64,000 nt of DNA from the NCBI RefSeq assembly GCF_001984155.1, contig NZ_MTQO01000039.1, positions 124,001 to 188,000 on the forward strand, in the 5' to 3' direction. Below, piece after piece: positions 47,560-55,482 of the stretch; within the stretch, counting starts at the first letter, position 1, and the number at the start of each line of letters is the position of its first letter. The stretch is from Actinosynnema sp. ALI-1.44. Its GTDB lineage: Bacteria > Actinomycetota > Actinomycetes > Mycobacteriales > Pseudonocardiaceae. The notes beneath the pieces were generated by a model that ran no database searches, was not told the DNA's origin, and saw only the letters and a program-made list of their open reading frames with translations. Both the position numbers and the translations under genes were made by a program.

Positions 47560-48453
47560 GTGTTGAACCTTGAACGGCTGCGTGTCCTGGAGGCGGTGTC
47601 TGCCACCGGCTCGGTCCGTGGCGCCGCCGACACGCTGCACGTGACGACCTCGGCGGTCTCCCAACAGCTTGGCAGGCTGGAACGCGAGATCGGGCAGAAG
47701 CTCCTTGAGCGCAATGGCCGGGGCATCCGGCTTACCGAAGCTGACACTGTGCTCGCCGCACACGCGAGGAGACTGCTCGACCAGGTCGAACGGATCGAAG
47801 CGGACCTGGCGGAGCGCCAGGGCGCGGTGGCCGGACGGCTGACCATCGGGGCGTTCGCCACCGCGGCGCGGAGCCTGCTGCCTGACGCCCTGCGCAGGCT
47901 GCGAGCCGAGCACCCTGGATTGGAAGTGCGCATGTCGGAGTACGAGCCAACCGACGCGATCCCCCTGGTGCGCCGCGCAGATCTGGATATCGCGGTCGTG
48001 CAGGACTGGCCGGCCGCACCGCTCGTGCTGCCTGACGGCCTGTGTCGGCAGTCCCTGCTGGATGACCCGTTCGATGTGGCGCTCCCGGCGGACCATCCTC
48101 TAGCCACACGGGAAACGGTGACCTTGCCCGATCTCTCTACAATAGACTGGATTAGTTGGACTCCCGGCCAGATCTGCCACGACTGGTTGCGCCAAACCTT
48201 GGCCGAACTGGGCACCTCGCCCACCATCGCGCACACCGCGTCCGATCACTCCACCCAACTGGCCCTGGTCGGCGCTGGCATGGGCGCCGCGATCATTCCT
48301 CGGCTCGGCCGCGACCCGGTACCGTCAACGGTGCGGATCGTCCCCATCCATCCCGTCCCGACCCGCCACGTCTACGCGGTGTGGCGAACCACAGCCGACC
48401 GCCGCCCGGCGATCCGGGTGGCAGTGGACACGTTGAGGGCGGTCACCGGTTAG
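47560..48453 (+). CDS. LysR-family transcriptional regulator
   Basis: 297 residues from the GTG at 47560 (a TTG six codons earlier is the alternative). The N-terminal winged HTH is VLEAVSATGSVRGAADTLHVTTSAVSQQLGRLE, and a two-lobed ligand-binding domain follows (GRLTIGAFATAARSLLP, then LALVGAGMGAAIIPRL). It lies back to back with an aldo/keto reductase, 101 bases apart; the lower-GC spacer, with ATTGCGTAGCATTAC, probably carries its binding sites. Confidence 0.88.
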   Translation: MLNLERLRVLEAVSATGSVRGAADTLHVTTSAVSQQLGRLEREIGQKLLERNGRGIRLTEADTVLAAHARRLLDQVERIEADLAERQGAVAGRLTIGAFATAARSLLPDALRRLRAEHPGLEVRMSEYEPTDAIPLVRRADLDIAVVQDWPAAPLVLPDGLCRQSLLDDPFDVALPADHPLATRETVTLPDLSTIDWISWTPGQICHDWLRQTLAELGTSPTIAHTASDHSTQLALVGAGMGAAIIPRLGRDPVPSTVRIVPIHPVPTRHVYAVWRTTADRRPAIRVAVDTLRAVTG

Positions 48454-48456
48454 CCC

Positions 48457-49027
48457 CTAAGCCCACGACCTGGGCACGTATTCCTTGGGGTTGAGCGGAT
48501 TGTGGTCTGCGTGTGGCCGCGACGGCAGGCACGTGGCCAGTTCCTTGCCGAGTCCGTGCTGCTGTTCGTGCTGGGGACGAGGTGGCCGTGGTGGATGGTG
48601 CTCGTGATTGCCCCGGTGTTGGGGCAGCGTGCTGGAGCGGCCGTGAGACCAGCCGTTGCGGGCCAGACCCCACCGTGAACGGTCCGGTCGGTGTTGGACA
48701 CGCCCACTACTCCGGGCATGGGTGTGTCGTTGCGGTGTGGGACGATGGGCGTGATGTGCAGGACGCGGTGATAGGTCGGTTGCCAACGCGATTGAGTTGG
48801 TGACGGTGCTGGTCACCGCTGGGCGCCTCGATCGGCGCGGTGCCGTTCCAGGTCGCGAACCGGCCGCGGTCGGGAAATCGAGCGATGTCCCCCACGTCGC
48901 CAAGCAAGCGAGCGGCACTGTACGGCCCACTGCCGTACAGCCCCGTCCCGGTGACATCGAGCAATCCGTCCAACTGCTTGAGTCCCGTCGGGACGCACAC
49001 CATGAGTGAGCCACACTCGATCACCAC
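48457..49027 (-). mobile_element. IS110-family transposase remnant (C-terminal part)
   Basis: One frame reads SAARLLGDVGDIARFPDRGR, FATWNGTAPIEAPSGDQHRH and LNRVGNR, the C-terminal transposase_20 domain of IS110-type enzymes, from about 48985 to 48765. It then shifts frame (VLHITPIVPHRNDTPMPG). The N-terminal DEDD domain is missing and the far end, to 48457, reads only as weakly related tail. The element is dead. Its ends could not be defined. Confidence 0.7.
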
Positions 49028-49172
49028 AGGCGGGCAGCCGAGGAAAGAGCGTCCCGACGGTCACCTCGACCGAGCCTGGCCAGACACCGGCCGTACCGCC
49101 ACTCAATAAGAAGCCGATGAGCGGAATTTCTACCTTCGTCCATCCCGGCTGTATCGGCTCCGAGGCGCTATA

Positions 49173-49550
49173 TCATATTCCGAGGCAGATTCCTGGCACA
49201 GCTACCGGCTGTACCAGGTGAGATGATGATGCGCTCGGCGGGTACGCGGCGATCAACGTGCGAAACTCGATCGAGGAGCCAGCGGCCACAAGGGCTTCGA
49301 CGCTTTCCCATGTTGCGATGTGAAACCATACCTTGCTGTTGCCGATTCCCCGGAAGAGCCGGGCGTCAATGTACCCGGGTTGTTTTTTCAGATAGTGCGC
49401 CTCGGCCGCCCATGATTCCAGGAACTCGGTTCGATGAGTGTTCTCCACGGCGCAGCGGTTGGTTACATACACCGGGCCGGTAGTCTCGGAGGTCAGCTGT
49501 ACCTCGATCGGGACTGTGGGATCCGGCTGTGGGCCCTGTACGAGCGGCAT
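49173..49550 (-). CDS. ABM-type (antibiotic biosynthesis monooxygenase-like) small protein
   Basis: 125 residues. The ferredoxin-like ABM fold is suggested by PVYVTNRCAVENTHRTEFLESWAAEA, YLKKQPGYIDARLFRG and VWFHIATWESVEALVAA. Such proteins oxidise quinol-like or aromatic substrates without cofactor, or break down haem. The start is at 49550, 16 bases after the SDR stop, in the same direction, so the two form an operon. The C-terminal ~20 residues past YPPSASS are not typical and may derive from a junction with the relic beyond. Confidence 0.75.
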   Translation of the reverse strand: MPLVQGPQPDPTVPIEVQLTSETTGPVYVTNRCAVENTHRTEFLESWAAEAHYLKKQPGYIDARLFRGIGNSKVWFHIATWESVEALVAAGSSIEFRTLIAAYPPSASSSHLVQPVAVPGICLGI

Positions 49551-49565
49551 GACTCTTCCTCTCTG

Positions 49566-50345
49566 CTAAATGCCGCCGTCAACGGGAAGCGTCGCGGCGG
49601 TGATGTTGCGATTCGCCGCGGAGCCCAAGAAGAGAATCGCATTGGCGATATCTTCAGCGGTACTGATGCGGCCGGTTGCGGTTGTTTTCCTGAGGGCGAT
49701 GACGCCGTCCGGTCCGAGGAACTGTTCCAGTGCCACGCTGGCAATGGCACCAGGGCTGACGAGGTTGACCAGGATCGCGTCGGACCCAAGGGTGACCGCG
49801 AGGCTGTGCGCGAGTCCATGTAACGCGGCCTTCGCCGTGCCGGTGGCTGCCTCGTAGGGAAACTGACCCGCGCGGCCATGTGTCCACCCGGTGGAGGAAA
49901 CGAAAACGATCCGGCCCCACTCGCGTCGATTCATCCAGGGGATAACCATCTGAGCGGTGTAAAAAGTGCCTTCGATATCGGTACGCAGTTTGGCGCGCCA
50001 TGACCGCACCGGTATGTCCGCGAATGCGGTCCCCGGCATCGAGGCCGGACCGCTGCTCGCATTGGCCACCAGGACATCAATGCCACCCCAGCGATCGGCC
50101 ACGGTGCGCACAGCCCCATCAATGGTGGATGGATCCGCCAGATCGTAATGGACGGTGATGGCCGTACCGCCAAGTCGTTCCACTTCCTCGGCGATTTTTT
50201 CGGCCGCCTCCGGGTGGCTGCGGTATGTGATCGCCACCTTCGCTCCCTCGGCGCCGTAGGCACGGGCGGTGGCCGATCCCACCCCCGCGCCGGACCCCGC
50301 AGTGACGAGGACGACCTTGTCGCGCAGTCCGAGATCCACATCCAC
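49566..50345 (-). CDS. short-chain dehydrogenase/reductase
   Basis: 259 residues from the GTG at 50345. A classical SDR: VVLVTAGSGAGVGSATARAYG for the cofactor glycine motif (the first part reads TAGSGAGVG rather than TGxxxGIG), VLVANASS for the NAG-type motif, Ser in VFVSSTGW, and Tyr/Lys in YEAATGTAKAALHG (YxxxT rather than YxxxK; the Lys lies four residues after the usual place). The altered active site means activity should be checked. Divergent from marR, followed by the ABM gene. Confidence 0.82.
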   Translation of the reverse strand: MDVDLGLRDKVVLVTAGSGAGVGSATARAYGAEGAKVAITYRSHPEAAEKIAEEVERLGGTAITVHYDLADPSTIDGAVRTVADRWGGIDVLVANASSGPASMPGTAFADIPVRSWRAKLRTDIEGTFYTAQMVIPWMNRREWGRIVFVSSTGWTHGRAGQFPYEAATGTAKAALHGLAHSLAVTLGSDAILVNLVSPGAIASVALEQFLGPDGVIALRKTTATGRISTAEDIANAILFLGSAANRNITAATLPVDGGI

Positions 50346-50354
50346 CCCACGAAG

Positions 50355-50378
50355 ATAGTAGTTATGAAGTAGTACTAT
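50355..50378. promoter_or_regulatory. candidate MarR operator, ATAGTA-N12-TACTAT
   Basis: A perfect 6-bp dyad in an AT-rich island between the SDR start (50345) and the marR start (50396). The right half, TACTAT, could also be the -10 box of marR. This placement suits repression of both directions by MarR. Confidence 0.5.
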
Positions 50379-50395
50379 TACGGAGAAGGTGCTGC

Positions 50396-50881
50396 TTGGC
50401 AAGTAGCATCTTTGGCGTGGACGACGACACCCCAGCCCCTGCCGCCCCCGGACAGGGCGACCCTGCCCAGGCGATCGCCCTGCTCGCCGGTGAACTCGCC
50501 GGTCGAATTCAGGCCCACTTCGCCGCCAGAGCGGCGGAGGTCGGTTTGTCGGTGCCAGAGGCGAAGGCCGTGCTGGCGATTGAACCCGAGGACGAGGTGA
50601 CGATGCGGGAACTGGCCAGCCGGATGAACGCCAACCCCTCCAACGTGACCGTCGTCGTGGGCAAGCTGACCGTCCGGGGCTTCTTGGCGCACGCGACGGG
50701 GGCCGGTGACCGACGAGTGCGGCCGGTGGCGCTCACCGAGAGCGGGACCCTCCTCCGGAAGCGCTTCCAGGACTGTCTCGCCAACAACAACCCTCTCACC
50801 GCGGGGCTGTCCGCGGCTGAGTGCCATGCCTTCCGTGACCTGCTCACCAAGGTGAGTGAAGGACACCACTCGGCACCCTGA
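50396..50881 (+). CDS. MarR-family transcriptional regulator
   Basis: 161 residues from the TTG at 50396, with GGAGAAGG six bases before it. The winged HTH is VTMRELASRMNANPSNVTVVVGKLTVRGFL, followed by GDRRVRPVALTESG for the wing. Divergent from the SDR/ABM operon with a palindromic site between; MarR proteins in this position usually sense small aromatic compounds. Confidence 0.88.
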   Translation: MASSIFGVDDDTPAPAAPGQGDPAQAIALLAGELAGRIQAHFAARAAEVGLSVPEAKAVLAIEPEDEVTMRELASRMNANPSNVTVVVGKLTVRGFLAHATGAGDRRVRPVALTESGTLLRKRFQDCLANNNPLTAGLSAAECHAFRDLLTKVSEGHHSAP

Positions 50882-50916
50882 TCATTGGCCTGCGGCGCAG
50901 CGCGGCGGTTACCCCG

Positions 50917-50976
50917 GTGGACGCGGGTGTCCCGTTCGCGTGGTTCACTCCGGACGAGGTCTACGGGCAGGCCAGC
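50917..50976 (+). mobile_element. short IS701-type transposase fragment
   Basis: About 20 residues, VDAGVPFAWFTPDEVYGQAS, match the DDE domain segment of IS701-like transposases. Nothing before or after continues the match, so it is a small relic. Confidence 0.5.
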
Positions 50977-51211
50977 CGCGGTATCGACCTGGCGGTGCCG
51001 TCGGTCGGTGCGGGCACGCATAGCCCTGCCGGACGAGTCGGGCGCGGTGAGCGAGACGAGAAGGTACACGCGAGAAACCGGTGGCGTTACGCCTCTTGAC
51101 ACGATGCCAGCTGTAATCCGGTGGATTGGCTGGTTCGCGATGCGCACCGCCTGAGAGCAGGGCGGGGAACTCGCGGTCAGGGTCTAACGACCCCGTGCAT
51201 GGTTACCGATC

Positions 51212-51677
51212 TTGGTTGATGATCTTGGTGTGGGTCGTGGTGAGGTGTTGTCGAGTCAGCGGGTGACGGGGCTATCGGCTCGGGTGATCGCGGATCTGGC
51301 GGCCGAGGTCGGGCCGGTGTGGCAGGCGCGGCAGGACACCCGGCGGCGGCAGCGACGGCGTGCCGTGGGTACGGGCGCGACGTACAAGCTTGCTGGCCCC
51401 CTGGTGCATCTGCGGCACGCGACCACGCATGACGTTCTGGCCGTGTGGTGTCGCGTGGACTGGTCCACGATCACCGTGCTATCAACGAAATCCGTCCGCT
51501 GCTGGCCGACCGCGGCTGCCGCATCGAGTCAGGAGTACGGCTTCCAACGATCACCGATGTGGTCGCCTATCTGGATCACACCACGTTGACCGGGTTGAGG
51601 GACGCCACCGAGATCCGGGTCCGTCGCCCGACCGTGAAGCGCGCCGGGCGGCATCAGTTCATCTCGGGTAAGAGGTC
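51212..51677 (+). mobile_element. HTH/DDE transposase remnant (N-terminal part), frameshifted and truncated
   Basis: One frame gives LTGLSARVIADLAAEVGPVW, PLVHLRHATTHDVLAVW and RVDWSTIT. After a shift near 51475 another gives AINEIRPLLADRGCRIESG and TEIRVRRPTVKRAGRHQF, ending ISGK at about 51675. This is the N-terminal half of a transposase with HTH_Tnp_4-like and DDE_Tnp_4-like parts. The rest is missing because an IS5-type element abuts it exactly at this point. Confidence 0.7.
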
Positions 51678-51866
51678 CTAACAGAATCTTTGGACGTGGC
51701 GGTAGCAGATGATGCAGGTAGCGAGGCTGAGGAATGCTTCGTGCATGTCATCACGACGCTCCCAGCGGATACGGAGTCGTTTCATGCTGTGATACCAGGC
51801 GGATGGGTCGGCCGCGCAGTGAGGTGCCAGCCTGTGGGCTGGTCCTTTTCCGCGCGGCCTCCCGCC

Positions 51867-51901
51867 GAACCGGACTTGATGGTTTCCCGATCATCCGGCT
51901 C
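51867..51901 (-). ncRNA. group II intron domain V
   Basis: Read on the minus strand, GAGCCGGATGATCGG, then GAAA, then CCATCAAGTCCGGTTC form the two-part hairpin with GNRA-type loop and central bulge typical of domain V, including the catalytic AGC triad near the 5' side. It lies nine bases after the intron ORF stop, the normal place. Confidence 0.8.
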
Positions 51902-51909
51902 TCCAGTGA

Positions 51910-52458
51910 CTACTGCGTGAGCGGTGCGGCTGGTTGTCCCGTGTGGACCTGGTCGTGACAAGGGGCGCAGACCACGAGGGTCTTGCGTCGCCTGTTTGCC
52001 ATCGCTTTGGCCCACATGAGTGGTCCGGGTTTGCCGAGATCGGCCAGCTTGCGGACGTGGTGGACCTGAACGTCGCCCGTTTGCTGGCAGATCTCGCAAG
52101 TGTCCGCGAGAAGCCGTGACACGAGCTCCTTGTGCGGATAGTCAACCCGGACCGGCTGACGGTCGATGACCGTCGCCGTTTTCCGCCGGTGGAGTGGGGT
52201 TTCGCCGAACCGTGCGACCAGTGGCTGCCTGCCGTCGCGTTCGATACGCGCCTCGAAGCAGGTGCGTGGCCCGTGCGGTGTCTGGATTTTGGCTTTGTGT
52301 TTGGCCGCCATCTTCGACAACGACGAGCGGTGCTTGCCTGCCAGGGTCTTGAGCATGGAGGTCTCCATGACCCAGCGCAGCCGGTGGAGTCGGTCCAGCG
52401 GCAGACCGCGTCTGCCGCGCTCACGCAGGACACCCAGCACCGTTGCGGCGTTCTGCAT
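51910..52458 (-). CDS. group II intron-encoded protein, RT-deleted (maturase X + HNH)
   Basis: 182 residues, ATG at 52458 with GGGAGG eight bases upstream. The first ~24 residues (MQNAATVLGVLRERGRRGLP, LDRL) are the normal start of a full-length intron protein. They join in frame at about residue 24 to HRLRWVMETSMLKTLAGKHR, the maturase domain X, followed by the DNA-binding region (RTCFEARIERDG) and an HNH nuclease: CEIC at 121-124, HH at 133-134, CAPCH at 164-168. All seven RT motifs are missing, about 400 residues. The clean in-frame join suggests deletion by recombination between similar RL.RL codons. Confidence 0.8.
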   Translation of the reverse strand: MQNAATVLGVLRERGRRGLPLDRLHRLRWVMETSMLKTLAGKHRSSLSKMAAKHKAKIQTPHGPRTCFEARIERDGRQPLVARFGETPLHRRKTATVIDRQPVRVDYPHKELVSRLLADTCEICQQTGDVQVHHVRKLADLGKPGPLMWAKAMANRRRKTLVVCAPCHDQVHTGQPAAPLTQ

Positions 52459-53329
52459 TACGCATACCTCCCGATCTGGTGGTGTCCCGTCACCTGGCCC
52501 CCTTCGCCCTGCGGAACGGTTTTCCCGTCCTCCTTGGCCGGTCGTGACTCCGGCGACTACTACGAGGCCTCCGTCGCCATAGGACTCGCGTCCCGCAGGC
52601 GATCCCGCGTTCGTCCCTGTTGTACGTGGCAGCGTGACGTAGGCGGCCCACTCATCTCCTTGAACGCCCTCGCTGGGCGTCGCCCCGCGCTCTGGAGGTT
52701 GCGTCGGCCACCATCGACTCCGACGCAGAGCACGGCACCGGTTTCAGCAGTCTTTCCGGTGGATGGGAACTTGCATCGACTGGAGATTGGGCTTCAGGCA
52801 ATCCAGCTTTCGCCGTATCACGCGGGTCCCCCCGGCGCGCCGTCCCTGACCACTGGACCCGGTCACCGGGTTCTCTGGCATGCTCTTGTCCCCTTAGCCT
52901 TTCGGCTTCAGGTCAGCCATTCGACCCAGGAACCTCCCTCCAAGTCCCTCCCGGCTGAACCGGGGATACAACAGGGCGCCTCGCGGCGCACATGGTGCGC
53001 TCGACGACCCGGCGGATCGTGCCCAGCCCTGAGCCGTGGGCTTGGCCTCGGCGAGCGATCCGTGGAGTGATTCCCCTGGCGCGCAGGCGTCGACGGTACT
53101 TGTCATGGTCGTAGGCACGATCGGCGTGGATGGTCTTCGGTCGGCGTCGTGGACGTCCTCGTCGTCCACGCACGTTCGGCACGGCGTCCAGCAACGGCTC
53201 CAGTTGAGTGACGTCATTGCGGTTGCCGCCGGTCAGGATGACCGCGAGCGGGATCCGCCGCCCTCGGCCACGATGTGGTGCTTGGAGCCCGGCCGGGCGC
53301 GGTCGACCGGGCTCGGTCCGCTTGTGGGC

Positions 53330-53525
53330 CCCGGCGTGCGGCCAGTGTCCGTAGGACAGTGATGTTCTCCTCGGTTGTCTCGCGAGGCTTGGTGTCCAGG
53401 ACGTTGACTGTGCCGAATCGGTAGCCGTCGGCGGTGATGATCGGTGCCGCTGCGTAGAACCGGATGCCCAACTCGCCGCGCACCTCGCGGAACTCATGGT
53501 CGTCGCCATAGCCCGGGCTCATGTG
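53330..53525 (-). pseudogene. GAF-domain fragment
   Basis: About 65 residues read FREVRGELGIRFYAAAPIIT, ADGYRFGTVNVLDTKPRE and TVLRTLAA, the second half of a GAF sensor domain as found before phosphatase or kinase modules. Both ends are cut: it runs directly into the IS5-type remnant and has no evident start. Confidence 0.55.
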
Positions 53526-53591
53526 TGGACTGCGAGCGGGCCCGCGACCGGTTGGTAGCAACCTGCGATTAGGCTGCACGTTTCTCGCCGT

Positions 53592-53626
53592 TTGTCACTT
53601 GACGGTTACGTAACTAGCTAGTTACG
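53592..53626 (+). promoter_or_regulatory. arsR promoter with overlapping operator, probably leaderless
   Basis: TTGTCA (53592-53597) and TAGCTA (53615-53620) are 17 bases apart, which puts the transcription start at the GTG codon (53627). A perfect 18-base palindrome, CGTAACTAGCTAGTTACG at 53609-53626, covers the -10 box and touches the start codon. This is the expected layout of an autoregulated ArsR-type gene with a leaderless transcript. Confidence 0.65.
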
Positions 53627-53941
53627 GTGGACGCTGTGGAGGTATTCGAGGCACTGGCGGATCCGACCCGCAGGCGCCTGCTCGAACTCGTCGCGGACGG
53701 CGAGCACACGGCGGGCGAGTTGGCGGCGGAGTTCGTGGTCAGTCGCCCCGCCATTTCCCGCCACCTGCGCGTGCTGCGCGAGGCGGGCTTGGTGGCGTGC
53801 CGTACCGAGGCGCAGCGAAGGCTGTATCGCCTGGACCCGGCCCCGCTGGCCGAGGCAGGCGCGTGGCTCGAGCGCACGAGGAGCAACTGGGCGTCCCGTT
53901 TGGACGCGCTGACCCAACACCTGCATCAGGAGGACGAATGA
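53627..53941 (+). CDS. ArsR-family transcriptional regulator
   Basis: 104 residues. The winged HTH (FEALADPTRRRLLELVADGE, VVSRPAISRHLRVLREAGLV) fills most of the protein. No metal-binding cysteines are present, so it belongs to the group paired with SRPBCC enzymes rather than metal sensors. Its stop overlaps the start of the SRPBCC gene. A palindromic operator lies directly before the start codon. Confidence 0.9.
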   Translation: MDAVEVFEALADPTRRRLLELVADGEHTAGELAAEFVVSRPAISRHLRVLREAGLVACRTEAQRRLYRLDPAPLAEAGAWLERTRSNWASRLDALTQHLHQEDE

Positions 53942-54435
53942 CCGACAAGGCGCCAGACCTGGCGGACCGCCGTGGCACGTTGGGCGTTGGCGAGGACGGG
54001 CAGTGGCAGATCCGCTTCCAGCGCCGGCTGCGCCATGCGCCGGAGCGGGTGTGGTCGGCGCTGGTCGATCCGGCGCAGCAGGCGGCATGGGTGCCGGGGG
54101 TGACGATCGAGGCCACGGTCGGCGGCACGGTGTTGTTCGACTTCGCGGAGCAAGGCAAGGCGGAGGGCGAGGTCCTCGCTGTTGAAGCGCCTCGGCTGCT
54201 GGAGCACACGTGGCTCTGGCCGGGCGAGCCATCGGCGACGGTCCGCTGGGAGGTAACGGCGGACGGCGATGGCACGTTGCTGGTGCTGTGGCACCGGCCG
54301 CTACGCCGCGACCCGGCCGCGGGTTACGCCGCCGGCTGGCACGTCATGCTGGATGCGCTGGAGACTCATCTCAGTGGTGCCGTGCCGGGGGAGCCGGAGT
54401 TTCCCCGTTTGTTCGAGATGTATCGGGAAGGTTAA
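53938..54435 (+). CDS. SRPBCC (AHSA1-like) domain protein
   Basis: 165 residues. The hydrophobic-pocket START/SRPBCC fold is indicated by FQRRLRHAPERVWSALVDPAQQAAWVPG, then PRLLEHTWLW and WHVMLDALETHLSG. The ATGA overlap with arsR is the common two-gene unit in actinobacteria. The ligand is unknown; such pairs are often thought to answer small hydrophobic molecules. Confidence 0.85.
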   Translation: MTDKAPDLADRRGTLGVGEDGQWQIRFQRRLRHAPERVWSALVDPAQQAAWVPGVTIEATVGGTVLFDFAEQGKAEGEVLAVEAPRLLEHTWLWPGEPSATVRWEVTADGDGTLLVLWHRPLRRDPAAGYAAGWHVMLDALETHLSGAVPGEPEFPRLFEMYREG

Positions 54436-54661
54436 GCGGACAAGAGCGGCGGCCGGCGCAGCAACCGCTCGCGTGCACAGTCGTCCTTGTTCTTGACCGC
54501 CTCCCGGACGCCGCGTCGGCCACCTTGCGGGCCTGGGCGGCGTCGTAGACCACACCGAGGAACTGACGAATCAGACCTCGGTGCCACTTCGCCGTCCGCG
54601 TAGAGTCGGCTCGACCACAACCTCGGCAGTCAGATCGACTTGGCGATCTATCATTCCGACG

Positions 54662-55243
54662 ATGACACTGCAGCCCACCGACGAGCTCTCCGCTGCAGCC
54701 TGGCTGTATGCGACCGATGTCGGCCCGACGCGGTTGATCACGTTCGGACCGGCGTCGTTCCCCGCGTACGCACGTCTCCGCTATCTGCCCGATCCGGTCC
54801 GTCCGGATATGCGTGAGTCGGACGTACGGCTGCCATCTCACCGAACCACCGAGATCGACATAGCCCGAACAGCGTTGGGGGCCCTCGCCGACTACAGCTC
54901 CTCCACGCACGACTGCTATGTCTGCGTGTGGGAGGGCGGCGCGACGTTCCGGAATCCTGCACTGACTGGCGGACCCATGGTGGACCTTCCACACCGGCGA
55001 TACGTCCTGTTCACCGGCACCCTGGGCGACTTGATGGGATGGAGCGACCTGTTCGACTCCGAGGTTCACTCAGCGCCGGCATTCGTTTGGCCGGCGGATC
55101 ATGCGTGGTGTTTCGCCAGCGACGTCGACCCTCATTGGGCCGGCATCGGAGCCGACCGTGGGGTTGTCGACCGCCTCGTCGCGGACAGGCACCTCGACGT
55201 CGTGCATGCGGACCCGAAAAAGCGGCAGCCAACGTATTACTGA
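54662..55243 (+). CDS. hypothetical protein, 193 residues
   Basis: The ATG at 54662 begins MTLQPTDELSAAAWLYATDV. The sequence is acidic, rich in Trp, Tyr and His, without signal or membrane helix. It has well-behaved stretches (HRRYVLFTGTLGDLMGWSDL, PADHAWCFASDVDPHWAGIG) that look like a folded soluble domain. I do not recognise the family. The 226 bases before it, after the SRPBCC gene, show no gene. Confidence 0.65.
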   Translation: MTLQPTDELSAAAWLYATDVGPTRLITFGPASFPAYARLRYLPDPVRPDMRESDVRLPSHRTTEIDIARTALGALADYSSSTHDCYVCVWEGGATFRNPALTGGPMVDLPHRRYVLFTGTLGDLMGWSDLFDSEVHSAPAFVWPADHAWCFASDVDPHWAGIGADRGVVDRLVADRHLDVVHADPKKRQPTYY

Positions 55244-55305
55244 CCGACCAAACGACCACAGATAAACAGCGCTCGAAGCTTGAAGCGTCGCGCTATGAGC
55301 GCGTC

Positions 55306-55398
55306 TCATGTGGTGAGTTTCTTGTGGCAGGTGAGGGTGAGGAAGGCGGCGAACAGGAGCCTTTCATCGTCACGTCGCCGGCTGAGCGGTGCAAGCAT
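55306..55398 (-). mobile_element. transposase C-terminal fragment
   Basis: The minus frame reads RRRDDERLLFAAFLTLTCHKKLTT and stops at 55306, resembling the C-terminal end of an actinobacterial DDE transposase. The body of the gene is not present upstream. Short match, family unsure. Confidence 0.4.
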
Positions 55399-55482
55399 TG
55401 CCGGCCTGCTCGCCCCAGCACGACCGTCATGCTCGGCGGCACCTAACCGGCACCCCGCGCCTGCTCGCCTTCGCCACCGGTG

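Larger units (their letters stand above)
51803..52991 (-). mobile_element. group II intron with internally deleted reverse transcriptase
   Basis: The 5' end is the canonical GTGCGCC at 52991. About 530 bases of structured leader (domains I to IV) lead to the intron-encoded ORF at 52458, then domain V at 51901-51867 and a GC-rich stem for domain VI. The 3' end is near 51803 (CCCAT), uncertain by one or two bases. Total length is about 1.19 kb, whereas relatives with a full reverse transcriptase are about 1.9-2.5 kb. The host is an IS5-type transposase gene on the same strand. A ribozyme may still fold; retromobility would need a helper protein. Confidence 0.8.
51678..53325 (-). mobile_element. 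IS5-type transposase remnant, split by a group II intron
   Basis: Minus strand. The upstream exon (about 53325-52992) reads SGPSPVDRARPGSKHHIVAE, shifts frame by one missing base near 53256, then IPLAVILTGGNRNDVTQLEP, HADRAYDHDKYRRRLRARG and GSGLGTIRRVVERT. The gene resumes at about 51802 with AWYHSMKRLRIRWERRDDMH, ending RHVQRFC at 51678. Joined, the parts give an uninterrupted VVERT-AWYH junction just after the third catalytic acid. The N-terminal third is lost; a GAF-domain fragment is fused there instead. Confidence 0.75.
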
